A stretch of DNA of 58,010 nt from CAZFQG01 sp964520785 (lineage in GTDB: Bacteria > Planctomycetota > Planctomycetia > Pirellulales > Thermoguttaceae), in the NCBI GenBank assembly GCA_964520785.1, contig CAZFQG010000010.1, forward strand, positions 1 through 58,010, in the 5' to 3' direction. The notes under the pieces are model-generated. The model had not been told where the DNA came from. It did no database searches and saw only the letters and a program-made list of their open reading frames with translations. Shown here one piece after another: positions 42,230-51,966 of this stretch. Numbering within the stretch: the first letter of the stretch is position 1; each line of letters starts with the position of its first letter. Made by a program: the position numbers and the translations under genes.

Positions 42230-44050
42230 GTGGAATTGGAGTTTTCGGTCCGGCGATCCCTGAACCGGCGACCCGCGAACCATGGACGCACCCTCCGCGT
42301 CGTGGCCGTGCTTGCCGCCGTTCTCGCCGGCTCCACCGGATGTCGCCTGATTCATACTCCCGTCGCCTGGCATCCTCCCCGCTCTGCCCAACCCGCCAGG
42401 ACCGCGCACCGCGTTCCTTTCGACCCGAATCGGGACCTCGCCACGGAGGCCGCCTACGCCAAGGCGGTCCGCCTGGACAAGGAGGACTCCCCTGAATGTC
42501 TCGCGTGGTATCTGGAAGCGGCCCGGCGGTCGGGCGAGTGCTGGCAATCCGCCTCCGCCGAAGGGATTGAAACGGCCGAGGCGGCGCGAGCCAGGGCGAT
42601 TTGGCGGGCGTCCGTCGCGAAACTGGTCACCACCTCCTCGCGGCTGGGGCTGCTCGACCCGGCACGGGGCGTTCGAATTCCTACCCCTCGAGGCGAGACC
42701 GTCTTGCCGATCGAATACCACGCCTTCGCCTGGAGCCCGGAGGATTTCAACCAGTGGCTTCCCGTCGGAGACTATGAAGCGGAAGGATTATCCCGGAGAA
42801 TAGCCTACCCCGGGGTGGGCGTTCCGTTTGTGATCGTCCGTCGCCGGCCGTGCGAAGAAACGTTCTTCAGCGATGGGCTTTCCTTCGCCGCTACCGTCGT
42901 TTTGGAATCGCGATCCGCCGACGGGACCCGCCACGATACGCTTGCCTGCTATAACCCCCTCGTTTGCTCGCACGTGACGCTATGCCGGCTTTCCGCTCCG
43001 GTTCCACTCGAATCAGACCTCTCCGCCCCCTATGTGCGGCTGCTCGACAGGGAACGCCCTTTCTTGACGGGGTTCCTCACCCCGGGGGCGACGGAAGACG
43101 CGCCGAAATTGACGATGCTCGAGCCGTATCAGCCGGGGAAGATACCGGTCGTCCTTATCCATGGCTTGCTCTCCGATCCCCTGACCTGGGTCGACATGGT
43201 GAACGAACTCCGGTCCGACCCGACCCTCTCCCGCGGTTACCAGTTTTGGACATTCCGCTACCCCACGGGCCAATCGTTCCTGCGGTCGGCGGCCGATTTG
43301 CGGCGGCTGCTGGCGGAAGCGGTGGCGACGTCCGATCCTTGCGGCGCCGATCCGGCTCTTCGCGACATGGTGCTCATCGGCCACAGCATGGGCGGTCTGG
43401 TCGCGAAGCTGCAGGTCGTCGACAGCCGAAACCATCTTTGGAACGCCGCCGCGCGGGTCCGGTTCGATCAAATTCGCGGCTCCGAGGAAGAACGCCGAAA
43501 ACTGGCCGAGATCGCCTTCTTCCGGCCCTCCCCGTTCGTCACCCGGGTCGTATTTATCGGGACGCCCCACAACGGATCGATGCTGGCGTCGCGGTTGGTG
43601 GGGCGTTTAGGGGCCATGCTCGTCAACGGCGGATCGGTCGCGAAAGAACACGCCCGGCTCGTCCGGCGGAATCCCGGCGCGTTTCACCCGCGTTATGAAA
43701 ACCGGATGCCGACGAGTATCGATATCCTGGAGCCGGACGATCCACTGCTCAATGCGCTCCGGCTGCTCCGTCCTCCGCCTTACGTTCGAATGCATTCGAT
43801 CGTGGGCCGCCGGTCCAACGGACATTTCGGAGAACCGGGAGACGGCGTCGTCAGTCTGGCCAGCTCGCGGATCGGCGGCGTGGTAACCGAGACGATCGTT
43901 CCCGCGGAACAAGAAGAACTGCACCACGACGCGAAGACGATCCAAACCCTCCGCGCCCTCCTGCTTGCACACCAGGAAGATGGTGAAACGGCGGGTGCCG
44001 TGCCGGAGTTCGACGCGGCTTTGAGGCCTTTTGCCGCCGCGGGATCATAA
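42230..44050 (+). CDS. Lipoprotein alpha/beta hydrolase (esterase/lipase-like), copy 2
   Basis: From GTG 42230 the protein has 606 residues. VVAVLAAVLAGSTGC is a lipoprotein signal ending at Cys38. The hydrolase domain starts at about residue 300: VVLIHGLLSDPLTWVDMV, GYQFWTFRYPTGQSFLRSAA, nucleophile Ser386 in GHSMGGLVAKL, FIGTPHNGSML, GDGVVSLASSR for the acid and a His in EELHHDAKT. The order of all blocks and much of the wording match the protein at 22448-24412, so the two are paralogues. The N-terminal 270 residues differ more. The frame is open upstream to 42014; the chosen start is the last one before the signal peptide and has GGGGGCGAG upstream. Substrate unknown. Confidence 0.82.
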   Translation: MELEFSVRRSLNRRPANHGRTLRVVAVLAAVLAGSTGCRLIHTPVAWHPPRSAQPARTAHRVPFDPNRDLATEAAYAKAVRLDKEDSPECLAWYLEAARRSGECWQSASAEGIETAEAARARAIWRASVAKLVTTSSRLGLLDPARGVRIPTPRGETVLPIEYHAFAWSPEDFNQWLPVGDYEAEGLSRRIAYPGVGVPFVIVRRRPCEETFFSDGLSFAATVVLESRSADGTRHDTLACYNPLVCSHVTLCRLSAPVPLESDLSAPYVRLLDRERPFLTGFLTPGATEDAPKLTMLEPYQPGKIPVVLIHGLLSDPLTWVDMVNELRSDPTLSRGYQFWTFRYPTGQSFLRSAADLRRLLAEAVATSDPCGADPALRDMVLIGHSMGGLVAKLQVVDSRNHLWNAAARVRFDQIRGSEEERRKLAEIAFFRPSPFVTRVVFIGTPHNGSMLASRLVGRLGAMLVNGGSVAKEHARLVRRNPGAFHPRYENRMPTSIDILEPDDPLLNALRLLRPPPYVRMHSIVGRRSNGHFGEPGDGVVSLASSRIGGVVTETIVPAEQEELHHDAKTIQTLRALLLAHQEDGETAGAVPEFDAALRPFAAAGS

Positions 44051-44066
44051 TCTCCTCGTACGGCGA

Positions 44067-45002
44067 CTAGGACAGCCAATCCAGGCCGACGTCCATATTG
44101 ACCGCCGAGTGCGTCAGAGCCCCGACGCTGATCCGCTCGACCCCCGTTTCGGCCACCGCGCGGATCGTTTCGAGCGAAATCCCGCCGGAGGCTTCCAGTT
44201 CCACCTCCGCCGCGGCCGCGTCGCGCCGCCGGACCGCCTCGCGAAGCATCTCCGGCGGCATATTATCCAGAAGAATGAGGTCCGGCCGATGGGGGAGGAC
44301 TTCGTCGAGCTGCTCCAGCGTGTCCACCTCGACCTCCACGAGCACCAACCTCCGCGATTCGACCGGGACAAGCGTTCGGAGGAAGTGTTTGACGCGATCG
44401 ACCGCCTCGCCGGGGGAATAACGGCCGGCCGAATCACCGATGTCCGTCTTTCCGAACGCGAGGTGATTATCCTTAATCAGAACGGCCCCGTACAAGCCGG
44501 GGCGATGATTTCGTCCGCCCCCTTGTCCCACGGCGTACTTCTCCAGAAGACGCCAGCCCGGGGTGGTCTTGCGCGTGTCGTACACATGGGCTTTCGTCCC
44601 GGCGATCCGCTCGACGTACCGGGCCGTAAGGGTCGCCACGCCCGAGAGGCGGCCCAGCAAATTCAAGGCGACGCGCTCCGCCATCAGAAGGGCGTGAACC
44701 GGTCCTTCGATCACTCCGAGAAGTTCCCCCCGCTCGACATGAGCGCCGTCTTTCTTCTCCGCGGTCCACTCCAACCGCGGGTCGTAGAACTCCAACGCGA
44801 CTTCGACGGCGGGAAGCCCGCAGACAATCGCGTCCTGGCGCGCAATCAGCGCGGCCCCGCCGACCGCGTCCTCCGGCACCAGGGCCCTCGTGGTCAAATC
44901 GCCGGCGTCTCCGAGATCTTCATCCACCGCGAGTCGAACCAATTGGCGACACTGGGCCTCGACCGCCGTGTTCCAGGATATCTGAGGAAATTCCTTTTTC
45001 AA
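44067..45002 (-). CDS. nadC: Nicotinate-nucleotide pyrophosphorylase (carboxylating)
   Basis: The 311-residue enzyme makes nicotinate mononucleotide from quinolinate and PRPP in de novo NAD synthesis. Family landmarks are DLTTRALVPED, LALNLL-type VALNLLGRLSGVATLT, YDTRKTTPGWRLLEKYAV (substrate-binding Arg), IKDNHL and VELEASGGISLETIRA with VGALTHSAVNMD at the C-terminus. Length is typical of the group with an N-terminal extension. It is flanked by the convergent hydrolase and by a same-strand PA14-PKD-TPR gene ending 53 bases before its start. nadA and nadB are not in the window. Confidence 0.95.
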   Translation of the reverse strand: MKKEFPQISWNTAVEAQCRQLVRLAVDEDLGDAGDLTTRALVPEDAVGGAALIARQDAIVCGLPAVEVALEFYDPRLEWTAEKKDGAHVERGELLGVIEGPVHALLMAERVALNLLGRLSGVATLTARYVERIAGTKAHVYDTRKTTPGWRLLEKYAVGQGGGRNHRPGLYGAVLIKDNHLAFGKTDIGDSAGRYSPGEAVDRVKHFLRTLVPVESRRLVLVEVEVDTLEQLDEVLPHRPDLILLDNMPPEMLREAVRRRDAAAAEVELEASGGISLETIRAVAETGVERISVGALTHSAVNMDVGLDWLS

Positions 45003-45055
45003 AACTCACCTCGCTTCGTGTCTTTCACCCTCGCGAACGACCACGCCCGGGACGC

Positions 45056-47347
45056 TCAATACAACTCGCTTTCCGGCGAATCCCATTCCCCTCGCTGGAG
45101 CATTTCAAGGGCCGCTCTGGCATCCGGAACGAGCGGGCTGCCGGGATAATCTTCAATGAGCGAGTGGAGCGTCGCCTCGGCGCGGTCCTTCTTTCCGCGG
45201 AGGTACTCGCTTCGCGCAGCGAGCCAAACGGCCTCGTCGGCGTAAGCCGACGTGGGATTGACGGCCAGCAACTGCTCGGCCTGGGCGACGGCTTGGTCGT
45301 ACTTCTCTCTTCCGATCCAATACCGGATGAACCTCGAATGCCAATACCCATCGAGCTTTTCGGCGGGAAATTCGTCTTGCCACGCCTGCAAGACGCTCAT
45401 CGCCCGATCCCATTGGCCGCTCCGCAGGAACTGATCGGTCGACCTTCCGTAAGCCCCGCTCCACGCGGCCGTTTCGATCTGCCGGCGGGAGTTCTTGCGC
45501 GACTCGGCGGCGCGTCGGTACGCGGCACGTGCTTCTTCCGACTTGCCCAGGGAGGCGTGGTAGTCTCCCAGAACGCGCAGCAGTCTCGGTTCGATTTCGC
45601 CGGCATCGAGCGCCCCATTGCGCTTCTCGGTGGAATCGAATAGGGCCTTCGCGTCCGTGAAGGTGAGGAGATCATTGACGGCGATGTCGGCCGCGCGGGT
45701 CGCGCAATCGACCGCGGCCGGCCGATCCTCGGCCAGGAGCATCGTCGCTCGACGAAGCACGTCGTATGCCGCACGTGCATCTCCCAGCCGCTCGCGCGCG
45801 AGCGTGCCGACTTCCACGGCCAACGCATGCAGGTCCTTCGGATGTCGTGGTTTGGCCGTGTCCTTCCCTTCGAAGGGGGCCCTTCCGACTTGGACCGCCC
45901 TTTCGATGAAGGGGAGTGCCGCCGCGCGGCGTTCGGCGAGCGCTCGCTGAAACCGGGTCTGTGCGTTTTGCGCGGTCTCCACGTCCTCCGACTCGTCTTC
46001 CGAGTCATCTTGCTTTGGAGGATTCCCGTTCGCGGAAACGATGGTTTCGGCCTTCCAAAGATACGCGAAAACCAGCCGCTTTACATGCGGGACCGACAAC
46101 GCCGCCGGATCGTACCGATCTAGAACCGGAAGGTAATCGTCGATCTTGTGTTGTTTCGTCCGCGGGTCCTTGCCAGTGCGATCCAAATAGAAGGGCCGGG
46201 CGACTTCGATCCGATTCGTCATCTCGAGCGTCCGCAACCCACGAGTGATGGAGAGAGTCACCGTGTAGAGACCGGGCGTCAAGTAGACATGGGCGGGCGA
46301 GGGCTCCTCCGAGGACTGGCCGTCGCCGAAGTCCCATCGGATTTTGGCCTTGAGAGTCAGCGATTCCGGGGTCCGGTTTTCGAACGCGACGCCGATCAGG
46401 GGGTCCGGCTCATCGGGTAAAGGGCAGTCCCCCACGACCTGGAATCGGAAGTCCGGAATCGGCCTTCGGCCGGCCAACATCGGGGGGCCGGCCTCCACGC
46501 TCGCGACCGAAGAGACGCGGAAAGCCGCGGGGTCAATCGCGGTCGGTCGCGGCTTGTCCCCGAGAGGCCCGCGGAGCCACGCCGCGGCCATCATCGCCTC
46601 CGGACCGGCGGCCGCGTGATAGTACTCGAACCGGTGCGCTCCCGGGGAAAGGTCCGCCTTGCCGGAGGCGCCGGGCTGCGCCTGCCGAAGCGGACCGTGC
46701 CGGCCCGGGGCGGCAACGACCACCTTTCCGTCGATTACCAGGAAGCTGGCGTCCCGGCTCGCCGTCCAGAAATGGGTCTCTCCCCCCTTGTCGATGTGCA
46801 GCATCCCCGAATAACGACTTAGGAAAGGCCCCTTGCCGGGCGCAAACGGGTTGGAGCCGTGCATAACCCCTTCGACGTAACCCGCCCCGATGGGCTCCGC
46901 CGCCTCGAACGCTTCCTTGACCGATTCCCACTGGTTGAGGTTGCAATGTCGGAACGCGCGGGTTTCCAACAGCAAGCCGGATGTCCGGGTCCATTCGGGA
47001 AGCTCATCCGGTTTCAACGCGGAACCGCCATAGAAGAGCTCGTATTCCGCCCGGTTCTCGGCCGGCTCAAACGCGATCCGGGAGAAATCACCGGGTCCCA
47101 ATTGCAGGACCCGAGCGGGAACCGGTTTCCCGCCGCGCGACTCGATGACGGCGACGTTCGTTCCATCCTTATTGATCAATCCGTGATGGTAGAACTCCAC
47201 GACGGCGACCTCGGGTCGCGCATCCGCGGCCAGTCGGACCTCGCGACGGGCTTCGAATTCGACACCCATGTGGCGGAAATTCTGGGCCGACGCGGTCGCC
47301 GTGAGGGCGGCGAGAGTGAGAAACAGGCAGGAAAAACGGTATTTCAT
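45056..47347 (-). CDS. Exported PA14-like, PKD and TPR protein
   Basis: The 763-residue protein starts with a signal peptide MKYRFSCLFLTLAALTATASA. The region at about 150-260 (FLSRYSGMLHIDKGGETHFW; ASFLVIDGKVVVAAP) looks like a PA14 domain; the PKD-like domain follows with IRWDFGDGQSSEEPSPAHVY, then LTPGLYTVTLSI, near residue 350. From about 430 onward the sequence is TPR-rich (LGDYHASLGKSEEARAAYRR; SEYLRGKKDRAEATLHSLIE). Such mixed exported proteins may bind sugars or proteins on the cell surface. No catalytic residues were recognised. Similar TPR C-termini suggest a scaffold function. Confidence 0.75.
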   Translation of the reverse strand: MKYRFSCLFLTLAALTATASAQNFRHMGVEFEARREVRLAADARPEVAVVEFYHHGLINKDGTNVAVIESRGGKPVPARVLQLGPGDFSRIAFEPAENRAEYELFYGGSALKPDELPEWTRTSGLLLETRAFRHCNLNQWESVKEAFEAAEPIGAGYVEGVMHGSNPFAPGKGPFLSRYSGMLHIDKGGETHFWTASRDASFLVIDGKVVVAAPGRHGPLRQAQPGASGKADLSPGAHRFEYYHAAAGPEAMMAAAWLRGPLGDKPRPTAIDPAAFRVSSVASVEAGPPMLAGRRPIPDFRFQVVGDCPLPDEPDPLIGVAFENRTPESLTLKAKIRWDFGDGQSSEEPSPAHVYLTPGLYTVTLSITRGLRTLEMTNRIEVARPFYLDRTGKDPRTKQHKIDDYLPVLDRYDPAALSVPHVKRLVFAYLWKAETIVSANGNPPKQDDSEDESEDVETAQNAQTRFQRALAERRAAALPFIERAVQVGRAPFEGKDTAKPRHPKDLHALAVEVGTLARERLGDARAAYDVLRRATMLLAEDRPAAVDCATRAADIAVNDLLTFTDAKALFDSTEKRNGALDAGEIEPRLLRVLGDYHASLGKSEEARAAYRRAAESRKNSRRQIETAAWSGAYGRSTDQFLRSGQWDRAMSVLQAWQDEFPAEKLDGYWHSRFIRYWIGREKYDQAVAQAEQLLAVNPTSAYADEAVWLAARSEYLRGKKDRAEATLHSLIEDYPGSPLVPDARAALEMLQRGEWDSPESELY

Positions 47348-47827
47348 TCGTTCAGGAAGCCGCCAGATTGTTCAAGAGTCTTCCGGTCCATCGCGTCTTG
47401 GACAAGCCGATCCGGACGACCCGAATCCTGGAATTCACGGATGCGAATTCGGATATCTTGGCCAAACCCGAAAACCGCTTGAGCAAGGACGTCGCGCTCA
47501 TGTTTGCTTTGCTTTCCCTTATCGGTACCATGTTTCGGGAAAACCCGGCCTGCCAACGGTCCTCCGTGCCTGGCATTGGCACTCTCCCATCTCTTTATTC
47601 TAACCATAGAACGCATCGATTGGAAAACCGCGAACCCGAGTGGGAATTCGGTTCGTGGCTCAAGGAGGAGGCGAAGCCATGCCGAAAGGATTCGGACTGC
47701 TCTTTTGCCCCCCTTCGGGGGGATCTAAGCCAGAGGTCGCCGCGCGATGGTTCGAATTCCCGATCAAATAACCCATCTTCGGCCCGGACGCTTGGAGGGG
47801 AACCGGTTATCTCCTCCTAACAGGCTG
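47348..47827. other. Intergenic region between two minus-strand genes
   Basis: About 480 bases without a supported gene. A small perfect hairpin, CCCCCC-TTC-GGGGGG (47708-47722), is present but is not followed by T bases. The upstream promoter of the PA14-PKD-TPR gene should lie near 47350-47600. Confidence 0.45.
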
Positions 47828-48610
47828 CTAAAACCACGCGGCCGTAAACCCGCCGTCGACATTGATATGCGTTCCGGTGATGAACCGCCCCGCGACCGGG
47901 GCGACCAGCAACAGCAACGCGCCGATGAGTTCATCCGGTTCTCCGTAACGCCGCATCGGCGTTCCGTCCATGATGGAGCGGACCCGGTCTTCGTCCAAGA
48001 GTTTGCGGTTTTGCTCGGCCGGAAAGAAGCCGGGGCAAATCGCGTTGACACGAACCCCTTTCAAGGCCAAATCCTGCGCGATGTTGCGGGTAAGGTTCAA
48101 CACCCCCGCCTTCGAGGCGGAGTAGCCGAAAACCCTGGAGAGGGGAAGGTGGGATGTCACACTACCAATATTGACGATTGCACCGCCCCCTTTTTCCACC
48201 ATATGTCGCCCGAAAACTTGACAAGCCAGGAAAGTCCCCTTGAGGTTGATTGCCATCACGCGGTCCCAGGCCTCTTCGGTGTGGTCGAGGAAGTCGGTGC
48301 CGTTGTTAATGCCGGCGCAATTCACCAGAATATCCACCCGGCCGTCCACCTCAAGGGCTTTTTCGAGCAGCCGTTCGATCGAGGTGCGCGTGGTGACGTC
48401 GATCGGCCCCCAAGAGGCTGACCCGCCGAGCCCTTCCAACTCCGCGACGCGGTCATTGCACGGCCCCTCGGCGACATCGGCGACGACCACATGGGCGCCC
48501 GCCTGCACGAGACCTCGGCAAAGAGCCCCGCCCAAAACGCCTCCGCCGCCCACGACCACGGCGACTTGACCGTCGAGGCCGAACATTTTCCGAAAGTATT
48601 CACTAGACAT
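47828..48610 (-). CDS. Classical SDR-family oxidoreductase
   Basis: From ATG 48610 (GAGAGG upstream) the protein has 260 residues, the usual SDR size. The nucleotide-binding Gly-rich loop is AVVVGGGGVLGGAL, with NCAGIN following. The active site has Ser in IGSVTSHLP and Tyr-x3-Lys in YSASKAG. The end GTHINVDGGFT is typical. Relatives include gluconate or fructuronate-type reductases and FabG-type enzymes; the substrate cannot be read. The gene is divergent from an OleC-like gene across about 210 bases. The frame is open to 48721. Confidence 0.85.
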   Translation of the reverse strand: MSSEYFRKMFGLDGQVAVVVGGGGVLGGALCRGLVQAGAHVVVADVAEGPCNDRVAELEGLGGSASWGPIDVTTRTSIERLLEKALEVDGRVDILVNCAGINNGTDFLDHTEEAWDRVMAINLKGTFLACQVFGRHMVEKGGGAIVNIGSVTSHLPLSRVFGYSASKAGVLNLTRNIAQDLALKGVRVNAICPGFFPAEQNRKLLDEDRVRSIMDGTPMRRYGEPDELIGALLLLVAPVAGRFITGTHINVDGGFTAAWF

Positions 48611-48818
48611 TGAATTCCTCTCCTGTTCATGTCGTCCATATTCTGAAGTCCCTGAAACGAACCATTTTACCCGATCGGCTTGAGATCGCCCAGGAACCCG
48701 GCCGGTACGTTTCCCTCCCACGGCAGCCCGCTATAATTGGCGCAACCCACTTTTACCAGGACCGTTAAGTTCCACGCTCGGGTACGTCCTCGGGCCACGC
48801 CTCCGGAAAGGAAGCGAT

Positions 48819-50486
48819 GTGATTGAAGAAGTTCGTAAACCCCTCGTCAACGTCGCGCGGCGTCTTGCCACGGTCGCTTCCGAGCGTCCGGATGCCGTCG
48901 CGGTCGCCGAACCGCTCGGCTACGACTCGCAAGGCCGGCGCGAATACCGCACAATAACCTTCGGCGAACTCGACCGGGACAGCGACCGCGTCGCGGCGGG
49001 GCTGCACCGCCTCGGTGCGCGCCCCGGCACGCGATTGGTGTTGATGGTTCGTCCCGGCGTCGATTTCATGGCTTGCGTTTTCGGCATGCTCAAAGCCGGG
49101 GTGGTCATGGTCCTGATTGACCCCGGCATGGGACGCCGTAATCTCATTCGCTGCCTGGAGAGCACCGATCCGGAGGGATTCGTCGCGATTCCGCCGGTTC
49201 AGGCGATCAGGGTATTACTGCCGCGGCGGTTCGCGGGCGCGAGATTCAACGTCACGGCCGGACGGCGTTGGTTCTGGGGTGGATCGACGTTGGCCGAATT
49301 CCGCGGGATGGACTATCCGGGACCGCAAATGGCCGAAACGACGGCGGATGATCCGGCGGCGATCATTTTCACCACCGGCAGCACCGGTCCTCCCAAGGGC
49401 GTATGCTATCGGCATGAAACGTTCGAGTCGCAGACCAGCCAGATCCAGCGATTCTTCGACATCCGGCCCGGCGAGGTCGACGTCCCCGGTTTTCCCATGT
49501 TTGGGCTCTTCAACTGCGCGATGGGGGTGACGGCGGTGATTCCCGAGATGGACTTCACCCGGCCGTCCAAGGTCGACCCGGCCAAATTCGTCGAAGCGAT
49601 TCAGGACTGGAAGGCGAGTCAGTCCTTCGCGTCGCCGGCGGTGTGGAACCGCGTTGGGCCCTACTGCCACGAGAAGGGTATCCGCCTGGAGACGCTCCGC
49701 CGCGTTCTCTCGTCCGGCGCACCCATTCCGATTCACGTCTTAGAACGAATGAAGGCGTGCATCCACCCGGAAGGAAACATTCACACACCCTACGGAGCCA
49801 CGGAAGCCCTTCCGGTCGCGTCGATTTCGGCGGGCGAAGTCCTCGGGGAAACGGCCGAGAAGAGTAAACGCGGCGCGGGAACCTGTGTCGGCCGACGGTT
49901 TCCGGACGTCGCATGGAAGGTTATCCGGATCGTAGACGGACCGATTGCGACCCTCGGCGAAGCCGAAGCGCTTCCGGCGAATGAAATCGGCGAACTGATC
50001 GTGGCCGGTCCGGCCGTGACCAGGGAGTATCGCGAGAATCCCAAGGCAAACGCCTGGGGAAAGATTCGCGAGGGTTCGCGAATTTGGCACCGCATGGGTG
50101 ACGTCGGCTTTCTGGACGAGAAAGACCGCTTCTGGATGTGCGGGCGCCTCGCGCATCGGGTGGTTACCGCAGACGGTCCCCTCTACACGGTACCGTGCGA
50201 GGCGATCTTCAACGAGCATCCTCGCGTGTTCCGAAGCGCCCTGGTCGGTATCGGGACGGAAGAAAAACGGACTCCGGTCATGATCGTCGAATTGCACCGC
50301 GACAAGGTACCGCGGACGGTATCCGAGCGCGCCGCATTCTTCGATGAACTGCGCGAAATGTCCCAACAGCACTCCATCACCCGGCGAATCGCCGACTTCC
50401 GGATCCATCCTTCGCTGCCGGTCGACATTCGCCACAACGCGAAGATATTCCGGGAGAAGCTCGCCGTCTGGGCGGCATCCCGATAA
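48819..50486 (+). CDS. OleC-like/AMP-dependent acyl ligase
   Basis: The 555-residue protein is an ANL-superfamily adenylating enzyme. The P-loop-like motif is IIFTTGSTGPPKGVCYRHE, the second core motif is TPYGATEALPVASI, and WHRMGDVGFLDEKDRFWMCG carries the conserved Asp before the hinge. Similarity of the N-terminal part (PDAVAVAEPLG; GMLKAGVVMVLIDPGMGR) is closest, by memory, to OleC-type beta-lactone synthetases and related fatty acid ligases. The neighbours are not OleA, OleB and OleD in order, so a role in long-chain olefin synthesis is unproven; simple fatty acid activation is an alternative. GTG 48819 follows GGAAAGGAAG. Confidence 0.8.
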   Translation: MIEEVRKPLVNVARRLATVASERPDAVAVAEPLGYDSQGRREYRTITFGELDRDSDRVAAGLHRLGARPGTRLVLMVRPGVDFMACVFGMLKAGVVMVLIDPGMGRRNLIRCLESTDPEGFVAIPPVQAIRVLLPRRFAGARFNVTAGRRWFWGGSTLAEFRGMDYPGPQMAETTADDPAAIIFTTGSTGPPKGVCYRHETFESQTSQIQRFFDIRPGEVDVPGFPMFGLFNCAMGVTAVIPEMDFTRPSKVDPAKFVEAIQDWKASQSFASPAVWNRVGPYCHEKGIRLETLRRVLSSGAPIPIHVLERMKACIHPEGNIHTPYGATEALPVASISAGEVLGETAEKSKRGAGTCVGRRFPDVAWKVIRIVDGPIATLGEAEALPANEIGELIVAGPAVTREYRENPKANAWGKIREGSRIWHRMGDVGFLDEKDRFWMCGRLAHRVVTADGPLYTVPCEAIFNEHPRVFRSALVGIGTEEKRTPVMIVELHRDKVPRTVSERAAFFDELREMSQQHSITRRIADFRIHPSLPVDIRHNAKIFREKLAVWAASR

Positions 50487-50527
50487 CGCAAGAACGGGTT
50501 TTTCGAACGCGGTACCGATTACGATTC

Positions 50528-51733
50528 ATGTTTCAATCGACGCCCAAATCCGAACTCGACCATCGCATGACGCGGTTGCGACGGCGGCTGGACGAACGGG
50601 AGCCCGGCTGGCGCGCCGCGATAGTCACGCGAAAGCCGTCTCTCTTCTACCTCACGGGGGCCGTTCCGGACGGGATGCTCTATCTCCCTCGGGAAACGGA
50701 CGCGACGCTGTTCGTCCGCCGCGGCTATTCGAGGGCGATGGAGGAATCGGCGTTTTCGCGAATCAGACCGATGCGCAGCTTTCGAGACGCCGCGGAGCGG
50801 ATCGGAAGCCGCCCGCAGGAGGTCCTCGTGGAGAAGGATGGGCTCACGCTGTCGTTGCTGGAGTTGCTCAACAAGCATTTTCATTTCGAGCGGATTGACG
50901 ATATTGCGCCGCATCTTTCGGCCGTCCGCGCGGTGAAAAGCCGATACGAGATCGAACGCGTACGGCGCGCCGGCGCAATCCAAGCGGAGATTCTCGAGCG
51001 GATCGTTCCAACCTTGCTTCGCGAGGGAATGACCGAGGCGGAGCTGGCGGCGGAGATTCTCGCCGCGTTCCTGAAGCGCGGCTCGCTGGGACTTATCCGG
51101 GTGAATCAGCCCGAAATGGAACTCCTCTTGGGATGCGTCTGTTTCGGCGACAGTTCGCTCCTGTCCAACGGCTTTAGCGGACCGGACGGGCTCCTGGGAA
51201 TGCACACGACGCTTCAATCGATGGGCAGCCCCGGTCGGCGGCTCGCGAAGGGAGATATCGTCTTCGTCGACGCCGGGTGCAATTTCGAAGGCTACCACAC
51301 CGACAAAACGGTGGTGTACGGCTTCGGCGCGGACCCACCCGACGAAGTCCTTGCCGCCCACGAACGGTGTCTGGCTATCCAGGCGGACTCCTCCGCGCGA
51401 CTGCGTCCCGGCGAACGGCCCTCGGCGATATACGAGTCGGTCGTGGCCGGCATGGACGCGGCATTCTTCGAAAACTTCATGGGTTTCGGCGAACAGCATG
51501 TCCCATTCTTGGGGCACGGATGCGGTCTCCACGTCGCCGAACCTCCGATAATCGCCAAAGGCTTCGACGAACCGCTCGAAGAGAACATGGTCATCGCCCT
51601 CGAACCCAAAAAAGGCATCCCCGGCATCGGCATGGTCGGCACCGAGAATACGTTCCTCGTTACCCCGGAGGGAGGCCTCCGTTTGACCGGCGGAGAGGGG
51701 GCACTGGTTGTCTGTCGCGGGGCTGCCGGGTGA
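50528..51733 (+). CDS. M24-family metallopeptidase (Xaa-Pro aminopeptidase-like)
   Basis: The 401-residue protein has an N-terminal creatinase-like domain (about 1-150) and the pita-bread catalytic domain. The five metal ligands are visible: Asp in VDAGCNFEGYHTD and the second Asp in the same block, His in GHGCGLHVAEPP, Glu in IALEPKKGI and Glu in GTENTFLV. Family members remove an N-terminal residue before proline or act on other imides; the specific substrate is not clear. It starts 41 bases after the OleC-like stop and probably belongs to the same transcript. ATG 50528 is preceded by few ribosome-binding features. Confidence 0.88.
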   Translation: MFQSTPKSELDHRMTRLRRRLDEREPGWRAAIVTRKPSLFYLTGAVPDGMLYLPRETDATLFVRRGYSRAMEESAFSRIRPMRSFRDAAERIGSRPQEVLVEKDGLTLSLLELLNKHFHFERIDDIAPHLSAVRAVKSRYEIERVRRAGAIQAEILERIVPTLLREGMTEAELAAEILAAFLKRGSLGLIRVNQPEMELLLGCVCFGDSSLLSNGFSGPDGLLGMHTTLQSMGSPGRRLAKGDIVFVDAGCNFEGYHTDKTVVYGFGADPPDEVLAAHERCLAIQADSSARLRPGERPSAIYESVVAGMDAAFFENFMGFGEQHVPFLGHGCGLHVAEPPIIAKGFDEPLEENMVIALEPKKGIPGIGMVGTENTFLVTPEGGLRLTGGEGALVVCRGAAG

Positions 51734-51804
51734 ATCCGCCTTTGGGCTGCGGCGCGGTTGGTCCGTGCCTGGGCTCCGGCAGCAATCCCACTCTTTTTAG
51801 GGGG

Positions 51805-51834
51805 TTGCACGTCGCACCCCTCCGTCGTTATACT
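51805..51834 (+). promoter_or_regulatory. Sigma70-like promoter for the bifunctional sugar kinase gene
   Basis: TTGCAC (51805-51810), 18 bases, TATACT (51829-51834), about 130 bases before the ATG at 51967. Confidence 0.5.
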
Positions 51835-51966
51835 AAGAGGATTATCGGTGCGGTGCGATGTGTTTTGCATCGGACATCCGCGCGACAGGTCGCGACCGGC
51901 GGCCAAAGGTACCGTTTCCCCTACCGCCGGGTCATACAAACCCCATCCCCAGACAAGGCATCCGAG

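Noticed and set aside
47708..47722. Hairpin as terminator of the SDR gene
   Set aside because: No T-tract follows on the minus strand and the stem is only 6 bp.
21402..50486. A complete OleABCD olefin cluster
   Set aside because: The genes are scattered over 29 kb, the hydrolases are lipoproteins and the SDR is classical, not the OleD type. Kept only as a low-interest lead.
51277..51966. N-terminal extension of the nucleotidyltransferase-kinase protein
   Set aside because: The frame overlaps the M24 gene and gives an Arg-rich nonsense translation; promoter and ATG at 51967 fit better.
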